Shown here: positions 1-6,841 of the stretch, in pieces
How the letters are laid out: each line of letters begins with the position of its first letter
Numbering within the stretch: position 1 is the stretch's first letter
NCBI GenBank assembly: GCA_964401455.1
Contig: CAYNYI010000116.1
Coordinates: forward strand, 1 to 8,036
Reading direction: 5' to 3'
DNA: 8,036 bases
Origin: CAYNYI01 sp964401455
GTDB taxonomy: Bacteria; Fibrobacterota; OXYB2-FULL-49-7; CAYNYI01
Notes under the pieces: generated by a model
Databases searched by the model: none
Seen by the model: the letters and a program-made list of their open reading frames with translations, nothing else
What the model was told of the DNA's origin: nothing
Translations under genes and position numbers: made by a program

Positions 1-158
1 TGATACAAACTTTTAAAATCAACTGATTGTCCAGTTCACGCTGAAGCAGGACACGGAGTATATATACTAAAAGCGTCAATGGGGAATAATAAAAATCAAA
101 CAATCAAAATGATAATGGCCCGTTAATTATTTTAAAATACATACAGGAGAACTATAAA
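1..158. other. Left-end leader region; possible tail of an upstream reading frame
   Basis: This stretch holds no complete gene. One + strand frame is open from base 4 to a TAA at 124-126 (about 40 codons). It contains no ATG, GTG or TTG until the ATG at 79. Its translation ends with a pattern (GVYILKASMGN, then a basic end) that loosely resembles the last strands of FlgD-like or secretion-sorting C-terminal domains, so it may be the frayed end of an upstream surface protein. The TGA at 1-3 closes that frame at the window edge. A 10-bp palindrome, gtatatatac, lies at 58-67 and includes a -10-like TATACT at 63-68 with only a poor -35 match. No RNA gene or strong hairpin is visible. Confidence 0.3.
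143..148 (+). promoter_or_regulatory. Ribosome binding site for the 159 gene
   Basis: The sequence acaggagaac upstream of the ATG at 159 contains an AGGAGA-type Shine-Dalgarno at a spacing of about 10 bases. It is the strongest ribosome binding site in the window and supports the start chosen for the gene. Confidence 0.7.
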
Positions 159-878
159 ATGAAGTACACATACAGCATACTTACTGTCCTGATTATAATA
201 GCCGCAGCAAATACATCGGCTGCAATGTCTCCCGGCAGAGAAATCAAAATTGAAGAAATCAAAATCCCGGAGGGTAAACCGGTCCTCCGGGATGTGGAGA
301 TATTGTCGCAGGACAAAGAGAATCTCCAGTACAGGATTAATTTTGAAGACCCGGAGGGAAAGAGCGCTCTTCCTGTTTATATGTACAGAAAAGATGGTGA
401 AGTTGTAATAATCGACTTCGAAAACGCATATATGAATAAAGAAATAAATCTTAATGAAGGCAAAACCGGCCCTATTAACTATATAGATGCTAAAATGTAC
501 AGGGGGACAAACCGGGATGTACTTCGTTTTATCTTTTACGCCAGACAAAAAGTGGAAGTTCTGACAAAGGATACGGATGACGCCGTAAAAATAAATTTCT
601 CATATAAGTCTGCCCCTGTTGAAGCCGTTGAAAGACAAAAAGAAAATAAGAAAGAAGGAGATAACAGCTTGCTAAACAAAGGCTTTTTTATGACTCCTCT
701 TAAAATTGCAGGGATAGTAGCTGTAACAGCAGCCGCCACATGGCTTATTTCAGAGTCAGGAGAGGAAAGCGGGTCCGGAAAAACAGATAATGAACAGGAA
801 GAAGACACAGTACCCAGCCTGTCCGATGCCGGAATTACCCACCCTTCAGAAAGCGTGGAAGAAGAAATAGGGAACTGA
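159..878 (+). CDS. Exported protein with possible AMIN-like domain, one membrane span and acidic tail
   Basis: I do not recognise this 239-residue protein as a named family. Residues 1-22 look like a Sec signal peptide: a short basic start, a hydrophobic core (ILTVLIIIAAA) and a small-residue cleavage region (NTSAA). Residues about 43-149 alternate beta-strand-like segments (NLQYRINFED, EVVIIDFENA, DVLRFIFYAR, DAVKINFSYK). Their order and spacing resemble AMIN domains, which bind peptidoglycan in amidases and secretins, but this is a fold impression and not a motif match. A charged linker (about 155-170) leads to a hydrophobic segment at about 181-197 and a 40-residue Glu/Ser/Gly-rich tail. 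That implies an N-out, C-in membrane protein, or a surface protein anchored near its end. A good ribosome binding site supports the ATG. The gene converges on the diguanylate cyclase gene with a gap of 23 bp. It is probably real, with unknown function. Confidence 0.75.
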   Translation: MKYTYSILTVLIIIAAANTSAAMSPGREIKIEEIKIPEGKPVLRDVEILSQDKENLQYRINFEDPEGKSALPVYMYRKDGEVVIIDFENAYMNKEINLNEGKTGPINYIDAKMYRGTNRDVLRFIFYARQKVEVLTKDTDDAVKINFSYKSAPVEAVERQKENKKEGDNSLLNKGFFMTPLKIAGIVAVTAAATWLISESGEESGSGKTDNEQEEDTVPSLSDAGITHPSESVEEEIGN

Positions 879-901
879 GAAGCTATTGGACAGAGGAAGA
901 T

Positions 902-2512
902 TCAATTTACAGTGACACGGTTTTTGCCGTTTCTTTTAGATTCGTAAAGAGCTTCATCTGCGCGAATGAATGTCTTCCTGACATTTTCTCTGAAAATGGT
1001 AAGACCGATACTTACAGTAACTTTAATAAGTTTTCCTGATTCCTGATCAAGGTAAAAACTTTCCTCTACCGACTTGCGTACTTTTTCTGCAACCGTGCTT
1101 GCACCTTCTATAGCGGTATCCGGCAGAAGAATAGAGAATTCCTCTCCGCCGTACCTTGCGGCATAGTCGGTATTCCTTATACTTTTCTGTATTGCCTTTG
1201 ATACAGTCATCAGGATTCTATCGCCCGCATCATGACCGTAGGTATCGTTTACCGCTTTAAAATTATCTATATCCAATATAGCCAGCGCAAGCGGAAGACC
1301 GGATCTCAAAGCACGGTTTGCCTCCTGCTTCATTATTCCATGATAGTGTCTATTATTATACATTCCTGTCAATTCATCTGTTATGGCAAGCTTTTCGAGT
1401 ATTTTATTTTTCTCTTCCAGTATAACCCTGCTATCCTCAAGATTACGGCTCATATCATTGAATACTGAAATAAGATAACCTATTTCACCTTCATATTCTT
1501 CTCTGATTCCTACACCGCTTTCTCCTTTATGGATTTTTTTAGCTGCTTCCGTGAGTTTTTTAACAGGATCTGTTATATTCCTTATTATAAAGCCAAGGAA
1601 AATAAATGAACAAATTGTAATTATGGAAATGAAAGTCGCGAGCCATTTTCTGGTCTCATTCAAAGGTCCGTATGCTTCTGAGCGTTTCTGACCGCACTCA
1701 ATTATGCATCCGTATTCAGGCACCGCTCTTCTTTCAATAAAATCAAGGTCATCAGGGCTCTGAACTGTACTGAAGATTTTAACTCCTGAAGAATTGCGGA
1801 TAGTCACGGCCAGGATATCACCTCTGGTATTTTTTAATTCTGACATACCGGTTATCTGTTTAAAGAGAACCTCCGGATCCAAAACAGTATATACAAATGC
1901 GGAATCCTGTTCGTTAACCGGCAGTGGAGTGCGCATAACAAAAAGCGGCCTGGCTCCGGAATCGGAAGTTGTTAAAAAACCGGTAAGCCCTTTCTCAAAT
2001 ATCCAGGGATAATAAAAGGGGGTAACGGGAAAATCCCGGTCCAGATGAACAGCTTTATCGCTGCTGTCTAAAACCGATATCCCCAGATACTCCTTGTTTC
2101 TTTTCTTTATGTCTTTTATATATCCGCGCAGCATTTCTTTGGAAGAGGCGATTATATCCAGACGCCTGGCTTCTGAAATAGAATTCATATCAGGAGCGGT
2201 CATAATGCGGCTTACCGCATCGCGCAAGGGAGCGGTATCACTGACAATCCTGCCGGCTATTATTACCCGGAGCTCATTCTGTTTAACACGGTGCCAGTTT
2301 TTCATTTGTTTTGATGTATTAATCAAAACAAATTCCATTTTATTTTCAAGCTTATCGGTAAAATACTGGTGAATGCGGCTCTGCGATAAGTAAAAGATAA
2401 GGGTTACCGGGAGGGCCATAAGAATCAAAGAAACAAACAGAAGTTTAGATTGAATGCTTCCGAAAATAGAAGACAACTTACTGCGAAGTTTATTTCCCGG
2501 TTTTTTTTTCAA
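902..2512 (-). CDS. Membrane sensor diguanylate cyclase (dCache-like, HAMP, GGDEF)
   Basis: This 536-residue protein should make the second messenger cyclic di-GMP from two GTP in response to an outside signal. A membrane span (about 23-43) is followed by a periplasmic region of about 245 residues with a Cache-like look (residues 145-215), a second span (about 290-310), a HAMP domain (about 309-361), a short coiled coil (about 360-376) and a GGDEF domain (about 377-536). The catalytic domain looks active: DELTGMYNNR at 379-388, the metal-binding DID at 414-416 and GGEEF at 455-459. An RxxD inhibitory site (R446, D449) lies five residues before GGEEF, so product feedback inhibition is expected. 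There is no EAL or HD-GYP domain. The start is a TTG whose last two bases are the first two of the hisS TGA stop. A purine-rich GGAGAAAAGGG just upstream supports it. It is probably translated from the hisS transcript. Confidence 0.93.
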   Translation of the reverse strand: MKKKPGNKLRSKLSSIFGSIQSKLLFVSLILMALPVTLIFYLSQSRIHQYFTDKLENKMEFVLINTSKQMKNWHRVKQNELRVIIAGRIVSDTAPLRDAVSRIMTAPDMNSISEARRLDIIASSKEMLRGYIKDIKKRNKEYLGISVLDSSDKAVHLDRDFPVTPFYYPWIFEKGLTGFLTTSDSGARPLFVMRTPLPVNEQDSAFVYTVLDPEVLFKQITGMSELKNTRGDILAVTIRNSSGVKIFSTVQSPDDLDFIERRAVPEYGCIIECGQKRSEAYGPLNETRKWLATFISIITICSFIFLGFIIRNITDPVKKLTEAAKKIHKGESGVGIREEYEGEIGYLISVFNDMSRNLEDSRVILEEKNKILEKLAITDELTGMYNNRHYHGIMKQEANRALRSGLPLALAILDIDNFKAVNDTYGHDAGDRILMTVSKAIQKSIRNTDYAARYGGEEFSILLPDTAIEGASTVAEKVRKSVEESFYLDQESGKLIKVTVSIGLTIFRENVRKTFIRADEALYESKRNGKNRVTVN

Positions 2513-2525
2513 ATTCCCTTTTCTC
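2509..2525 (-). promoter_or_regulatory. TTGA stop/start overlap with internal ribosome binding site
   Basis: Read on the - strand, the hisS TGA stop (2511-2509) overlaps the cyclase TTG start (2512-2510) in the four bases TTGA. The sequence GGAGAAAAGGG inside the end of hisS gives a ribosome binding site at suitable spacing. The arrangement indicates translational coupling, and the weak TTG start suggests low cyclase output relative to HisS. The start codon is followed at once by nine A bases (2509-2501 on the - strand). Confidence 0.75.
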
Positions 2526-3783
2526 CGATTTCAGAAATAGGCAATTCTTTTTCGGTGCGTTCCTTCAGGTTCTTGTAAACTACGCATCCACGCAGAAGCT
2601 CTTCCGGTGCAACTATATAAAGCTCTTCATATCCGGATCTGGACGCAGAAGAAATAAGCTTCTTAATCTTGGAGGGATTCGTTTTCAGTTCAACGCATTT
2701 ACCCTTTTTTCTGAGACCTGATGCTACCTTGACAGCGACCATAATCCCGTCATCGGTAAGTGAAGCCACAGCCGTCCGGCATTGAGACGGAGGGGGGGTC
2801 AACATCCCCTTTGAAGAAAGAATCTCGCTGATAATCACATCTCCGAAACCAAAACCTGCCATCGGAACCGAGGGGCCTCCCAGATTCTCCATTAAATTGT
2901 CGTATCTGCCGCCGCCGCAGATCGTCCTGTGCTTTCCTTCCTTGTCTTTGAGCTCAAATACTGTTCCGGTATAATAAGAAAGCCCCCGGACAATTGAAAT
3001 ATCCAATTCCAGGAATTCTCGTATTCCGTAGTTTTCAGAAATTTCTAAAAGCTTTTCTATTTCAGCTTTACTCTGAAGCCGGAGCCCGGAATTCTGCTCA
3101 ATATCTTCAATTGATGAAGCACCGAGGATATCTTCTGTTTTTTTAACTGATTCTTCAGAGAACCCCGCTTCGATAAGCATAGCGGATGTCTTCTCAGGGC
3201 CTATTTTTTCGCGTTTATCTATAATTACAAATACTTCATTTAGTCTCTCCGGCGGAAAACCCGCCTCAGTAAACAATTCCTGCAATAGGTGTCTATTGCT
3301 GAATTTAATAACAATATCCTCGCTTTTCAGACCGGAAGAGACGCAAAAGTCAATCGCTGCCGCCATAAGCTCAGCTTCGGCATTTAGAGAACCGTCTCCG
3401 ATAATATCCATATTCCATTGAAAATGCTCACGTTTTCTGCCTTTTTGCATGCGTTCATAGCGAAAGCATTGAGGAATTGAGAACCATTTCAACGGCAGCT
3501 GAAGCGATTTAATTCGTGAAATCAGCATGCGGGTCAGGGACGGGGTCATTTCAGGGCGCAGGGCAAGTCTACGATTCCCCTTGTCTGTGAAGTTGTAAAG
3601 CTGACCGGTTATTTCATCTCCGGCCTTTCTAATAAAAAGTTCCTCGCTTTCAAGAACGCATGAGTCATATTCCTGAAAATTAAATTTGGCCGCCGTCAGC
3701 CTGAAACGGCGGAAAAGTTCGCGCCTTATAGCGAGATCTTCCGGATAGAAATCTCTTGTTCCTTTTACGGGAGCAAAATCCAT
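2509..3783 (-). CDS. hisS: Histidine--tRNA ligase
   Basis: This class II aminoacyl-tRNA synthetase charges tRNA-His in the cytoplasm. Its 424 residues match the normal length for the family. Visible landmarks are the N-terminal GTRDFYPED (8-16), motif 1 region and the ALRPEMTPSLTR stretch (74-85), motif 2 FRYERMQKGRKREHFQ (107-122), the histidine-binding VRGLSYYTGTVFE (265-277), CGGGRYDNL (289-297) and motif 3 GFGFGD (310-315). Residues about 337-424 form the anticodon-binding domain. The presence of that domain and intact motif 2 argue against HisZ, the ATP-phosphoribosyltransferase regulatory paralogue. Motif 3 lacks the usual G-L-E-R ending, and RGLSYY replaces the commoner RGLDYY. An AAAGAGG ribosome binding site lies 8 bases before the ATG. 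It is the first gene of a two-gene - strand unit with the cyclase. Confidence 0.95.
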   Translation of the reverse strand: MDFAPVKGTRDFYPEDLAIRRELFRRFRLTAAKFNFQEYDSCVLESEELFIRKAGDEITGQLYNFTDKGNRRLALRPEMTPSLTRMLISRIKSLQLPLKWFSIPQCFRYERMQKGRKREHFQWNMDIIGDGSLNAEAELMAAAIDFCVSSGLKSEDIVIKFSNRHLLQELFTEAGFPPERLNEVFVIIDKREKIGPEKTSAMLIEAGFSEESVKKTEDILGASSIEDIEQNSGLRLQSKAEIEKLLEISENYGIREFLELDISIVRGLSYYTGTVFELKDKEGKHRTICGGGRYDNLMENLGGPSVPMAGFGFGDVIISEILSSKGMLTPPPSQCRTAVASLTDDGIMVAVKVASGLRKKGKCVELKTNPSKIKKLISSASRSGYEELYIVAPEELLRGCVVYKNLKERTEKELPISEIGEKGI

Positions 3784-3865
3784 TTTTTAAACCTCTTTTA
3801 TTTAAAGGTGTAAAATAGTAAATTTAAGGTATTAAATCAATCATAGAATTCAGTCTGTATCGTTT
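3784..3865. promoter_or_regulatory. Divergent promoter region between hisS and the hydrolase operon
   Basis: This 82-bp A+T-rich gap separates divergently read genes, so it should hold promoters for both. For hisS the best - strand candidate is TTGATT (3840-3835), a 17-base spacer, then TATTTT (3817-3812), with AAAGAGG (3798-3792) as ribosome binding site. For the + strand, TAGAAT (3844-3849) is a possible -10 without a recognisable -35. An imperfect direct repeat lies between them. These hexamers are only partial matches and A+T-rich DNA gives many by chance. Confidence 0.4.
3801..3837 (+). repeat. Imperfect direct repeat, 22-bp period, in the divergent promoter region
   Basis: TTTAAAGGTGTAAAAT (3801-3816) recurs as TTTAAGGTATTAAAT (3823-3837), with one base deleted and two changed. 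The copies start 22 bp apart, about two helical turns, so a protein could bind both on the same DNA face. The second copy overlaps the candidate hisS -35. It may be an operator, or chance similarity in A+T-rich DNA. Confidence 0.35.
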
Positions 3866-5548
3866 ATGAAATTAAAATATCTTTTTACAACATCTATGGC
3901 CCTTCTGATAGGGTTTTCTCTCTACGGAGCTCAGCTTCATGAGCTGACAGAGTCAGAGTGGGACAGTCTTTTAACAATAAATTTCAGAAAGTCAGAAAAT
4001 ATAGATGAAGGATTTCTTTCCTACACTGAGATGATGCTCAATACCGTTTATTTTAACGGCCCCCTAGGAGAAGGCGCTGACGGTCTCTACGACAAGGACC
4101 CGATGTATGATTTCTCGCGTGTTGACTGCGTAACCTTTCTTGAGCAGGCTCTTGCCGCGGCCCTGAGTACAAACTGGAATGAATTTATTATTAATCTTAA
4201 AAAAATCAGATATAAAAATGGAAATGTGAGCTTCCGGAACAGAAACCATTTTTTCTGTTCGGACTGGATCAAAAATAACATAAAAATTATTGAAGATATT
4301 ACGGAGAATATCGGCGGAGAAGCTGTTGTTACAGAAACGAGAGACCTTTTTGTAAAGAATTTCTACAGTAAGTACGGAATAGACACAACCGACCGCAAGT
4401 ATACCGAAACGTATATACCTTTGAACGCCCTGAAGAAAAAAAAATTAAGAGAAAAACTCAAACCCGGCTTCCTTATTTCTATTATAGGCGACAAAGATAT
4501 ACTTTTTTCAATACATACCGGGCTCATCGCGTCAACAAAAGAAGGCGAACCTGTCTTCAGGCATGCAAGCAACAAAGAAAAAAAAGTTACAGATATAATC
4601 CTGAAAACCTATCTGAGAAAATACCGCGGCATAGAAGGAATAAAGGTCATGCGCATCCGTACTCAGCCCGCGGCTGTTTCGGAAAAAGCCAAAGGGGTTG
4701 ACTTACTGCTGGAATATCTTCGGGAACCTGAAGATTTTGCCGGCGACAAGATTACATTGTCAGAAAAAGAAATTCAGACTTTTTTGGACGACCCCCGGTT
4801 CGGTAGCAAAATATACTATGATAAACTCGTCCGGATTCTTGAACCGTCTTTTCCTGTCGAACATGAGAGGTCTCATGTAAATTATTTTGCCCGACTAAAG
4901 AGGAAAAAATATATTCAGCAAGGCGCTAAATTCATCTGGAATCATAAAAAAGTTCTTGAGAAAGCGCAAAAAGAGTTTGGCGTATCATATTATGATATAG
5001 TCTCTATTCTTCAGGCAGAAAGCAATCTCGGCAGAATAACCGGCAGGTATCAGTGTGTCAATGTTTTCTACACACAGATATTTCATGCGGACAGCGCCAT
5101 TAAAGACGCCGAGAAGAATTTCATTTCCAAATACAAAGATAAATATTCCCGTGACGAACTTGAAAAAATGATTGTCGATAACAGACCGAGGCTGAAAAGG
5201 GTGAGAAATCGGGCAGCGGGTAATCTTGCTTCTCTTATAAAAATCCACAAATTGAAAAATTCCGACCCTTTTATCGCAAGGGGCTCGTGGGCGGGGGCTA
5301 TAGGCTATCCTCAGTTCATGCCCAGATCAATGACATACGCGAGAGACGGCGACGGAAACGGCGAGGTAAACCTGCATGATTTTGACGATGCAATTTTCAG
5401 TATTGCCTCATATTTGAAAGCTCATAGATATCACCGAGACAGGAAAAAATCAATTTGGCATTATAATCATGATAAAGAATATGTAAACGGCATCCTCGGC
5501 TATGCAAACGCGCTCCGCAGATGGTTCGGCGTTCCAGAAAAAAACTGA
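3866..5548 (+). CDS. Two-domain peptidoglycan hydrolase: DUF1460 amidase-like plus MltB-type lytic transglycosylase
   Basis: This 560-residue exported protein appears to carry two cell-wall-cutting domains. A signal peptide (about 1-22, hydrophobic MALLIGFSLYGA) sends it to the periplasm. Residues about 30-265 match DUF1460 (N-acetylmuramoyl-L-alanine amidase-like, NlpC/P60-related): RVDCVTFLEQ with likely nucleophile Cys88, RNRNHFF (124-130), the likely catalytic His217 in SIHTGL, and FRHAS (231-235). Residues about 295-557 match MltB-type transglycosylases: catalytic Glu385 in ILQAESNLGR, GSWAGAIGYPQFMP (473-486), a Ca-binding-like DGDGNGEVN (494-502), and DAIFSIASYL. The first domain would cut the peptide side, the second the glycan strand to 1,6-anhydro ends. 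The family roles are known; the joint action is inferred. No good Shine-Dalgarno precedes the ATG at 3866, so Met11 is an alternative start, though it would shorten the signal peptide. It heads the + strand cluster. Confidence 0.88.
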   Translation: MKLKYLFTTSMALLIGFSLYGAQLHELTESEWDSLLTINFRKSENIDEGFLSYTEMMLNTVYFNGPLGEGADGLYDKDPMYDFSRVDCVTFLEQALAAALSTNWNEFIINLKKIRYKNGNVSFRNRNHFFCSDWIKNNIKIIEDITENIGGEAVVTETRDLFVKNFYSKYGIDTTDRKYTETYIPLNALKKKKLREKLKPGFLISIIGDKDILFSIHTGLIASTKEGEPVFRHASNKEKKVTDIILKTYLRKYRGIEGIKVMRIRTQPAAVSEKAKGVDLLLEYLREPEDFAGDKITLSEKEIQTFLDDPRFGSKIYYDKLVRILEPSFPVEHERSHVNYFARLKRKKYIQQGAKFIWNHKKVLEKAQKEFGVSYYDIVSILQAESNLGRITGRYQCVNVFYTQIFHADSAIKDAEKNFISKYKDKYSRDELEKMIVDNRPRLKRVRNRAAGNLASLIKIHKLKNSDPFIARGSWAGAIGYPQFMPRSMTYARDGDGNGEVNLHDFDDAIFSIASYLKAHRYHRDRKKSIWHYNHDKEYVNGILGYANALRRWFGVPEKN

Positions 5549-5561
5549 GAAAAGGTAAGCG

Positions 5562-6332
5562 GTGAATATGATAGAATTTTTAAAAAAAACAGCCGGGAAA
5601 GCCGGAGCCTACCAGCTGGAAAAATTTAACACAGACCTTCTGGTATCAAGAAAAAAAGATTCCAGTATGGTCAGCGAAGTCGATAAAAACTCCGAAGAAA
5701 TGATAATGGAAGCCGTAAGAAAAGAATATCCGGGATGTTCGTTTGTATGCGAAGAAAGCGGCGAAACCGGGGAGAGCGATTTTGATGGTTATACTTTCAT
5801 TATAGACCCCCTTGACGGCACAAGCAACTACCTTCACGGTGTGCCTTTGTTCGCAGTATCTATAGGTGTGATGAGAAAAGGAGAAATCGAGGCAGGTGTT
5901 ATTTACAATCCCGCGATGCAAGAAATGTATTATGCTGCGAAAAACGGAGGCGCATTTCTGAACGGAAAGCCGATCAGAGTATCGGAAGTCAACGAAATAA
6001 AAAACGGCCTTTTCGGAACCGGTTTTTACTACAGTCGCGATGAAAAACTCCGGATCAACCTTGAGAGATTTTACCGCGTTCAATATGAATCTCTTGGAGT
6101 AAGAAGACCCGGAGCCGCAGCTATAGATCTGGCATGGACAGCGTGCGGAAGATATGATGCCTTCTGGGAAACCGGCCTCCACTCCTGGGACATGGCTGCC
6201 GGAGCGTTGCTTGTAAAAGAAGCGGGAGGAACTCTTAGTTCAACAAACGGTTCCGGATTCGATATTTTCGGGCGCGACATTCTCGCGACCAACACCATTT
6301 TACATAATGATATGGTAGAAATACTCAACTGA
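5562..6332 (+). CDS. suhB: Inositol monophosphatase family phosphatase
   Basis: This 256-residue cytoplasmic enzyme belongs to the Mg-dependent, Li-sensitive phosphatase family that hydrolyses myo-inositol phosphates. Related members act on fructose-1,6-bisphosphate, 3'-phosphoadenosine 5'-phosphate or histidinol phosphate, so the substrate is uncertain. The metal-binding set is complete: Glu64 in CEESG, Asp82, Asp85 and Thr87 in DPLDGTSNYLHG, and Asp210 in HSWDMAAG. The conserved RRPGAAAIDLAW (181-192) and the length are typical. The start is GTG at 5562, six bases after AAAGG; an ATG two codons later (5568) is the alternative. It begins 13 bp after the hydrolase gene and ends 7 bp before the NfeD gene, so it is almost surely co-transcribed. 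The symbol suhB is by family similarity only. Confidence 0.9.
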   Translation: MNMIEFLKKTAGKAGAYQLEKFNTDLLVSRKKDSSMVSEVDKNSEEMIMEAVRKEYPGCSFVCEESGETGESDFDGYTFIIDPLDGTSNYLHGVPLFAVSIGVMRKGEIEAGVIYNPAMQEMYYAAKNGGAFLNGKPIRVSEVNEIKNGLFGTGFYYSRDEKLRINLERFYRVQYESLGVRRPGAAAIDLAWTACGRYDAFWETGLHSWDMAAGALLVKEAGGTLSSTNGSGFDIFGRDILATNTILHNDMVEILN

Positions 6333-6339
6333 GGTATAA

Positions 6340-6819
6340 ATGGAGTATCTTCCTTATATTATTGCTGTGGCGGGCGGACTTTTGCTCATTGCCGCGGATA
6401 TTGTTTTTATTCCGGGAGCTGTGTTCGCCTCCGCCGGAATAGTAATGATTATCGGAGCGCTCTACAAAGCCTATGCCGATTTTGGCCCTCTTTTTCCGGT
6501 TCTTTTAACCATTTCAACCCTTGTCATAAGCATACTGGGTATATATCTTTTTATAAAAACCGGCCTCTGGAAAAGAGCTGTGCACAGCACCGAGGGAAGA
6601 CCTGAGGACGGGTGGTTGGCTCATAAATCCGGATTACATGCACTTAGAGGGAAATCGGGTACCGCTTTTACAAACCTTCGGCCTTCAGGCCGGATATTAA
6701 TTGACGGGAGTAAGATTGACGCGGTTACTGTCGGTGATTACATAAAAGAGGGTGAAGCTGTTGAAGTGACAGGATTTTCAGGCGCCCAGTTAAAAGTAAA
6801 AAAGAAAACTGATTCATAA
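6340..6819 (+). CDS. Short NfeD-like membrane protein
   Basis: This 159-residue protein has the layout of short NfeD proteins. Hydrophobic segments lie at about 4-44 (probably two spans) and 52-72. A soluble OB-fold-type C-terminal domain (about 98-155) carries the typical GKSGTAFTNLRPSGRILIDG start (104-123) and VTVGDYIKEGEAVEVTGFSG (129-148). It lacks the ClpP-like serine protease domain of long NfeD proteins. NfeD genes commonly sit beside stomatin, prohibitin or flotillin genes, and floA follows here after 22 bp. The inferred role is as a membrane partner of FloA in microdomain organisation. The start ATG follows GAGG in the 7-bp gap after suhB. Confidence 0.88.
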   Translation: MEYLPYIIAVAGGLLLIAADIVFIPGAVFASAGIVMIIGALYKAYADFGPLFPVLLTISTLVISILGIYLFIKTGLWKRAVHSTEGRPEDGWLAHKSGLHALRGKSGTAFTNLRPSGRILIDGSKIDAVTVGDYIKEGEAVEVTGFSGAQLKVKKKTDS

Positions 6820-6841
6820 ATTTTTTAAAAGAGGTTAAACA

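Noticed and set aside
58..67. Palindrome gtatatatac as an operator
   Set aside because: It is a short alternating A/T palindrome, common by chance in A+T-rich DNA, with no second copy.
79..126. 16-codon peptide upstream of the 159 gene (possible leader peptide)
   Set aside because: There is no ribosome binding site, no run of one amino acid and no attenuator hairpin. The frame is also open upstream of its ATG.
132..548. - strand open frame at the left end (138 codons)
   Set aside because: It covers most of the signal-peptide-bearing + strand gene, which has a strong ribosome binding site. The antisense product has no coherent features.
879..901. Shared terminator between the converging genes
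   Set aside because: The 23-bp gap has no stem-loop and no T-run. Either termination is Rho-dependent or the signals lie within the genes.
2790..2799. G7 run in hisS as a phase-variation tract
   Set aside because: It is explained by consecutive Pro codons in the linker before the anticodon-binding domain. Frame loss in an essential gene would be lethal.
2509..3783. HisZ, the regulatory paralogue of HisRS
   Set aside because: Motif 2, the histidine-binding loop and a full C-terminal anticodon-binding domain are present, and no his biosynthesis gene is nearby.
5646..6182. Long - strand open frame opposite the inositol monophosphatase gene (178 codons)
   Set aside because: The + strand gene has complete family motifs. 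The antisense product has no recognisable domain and is rich in Phe, Ser and Cys.
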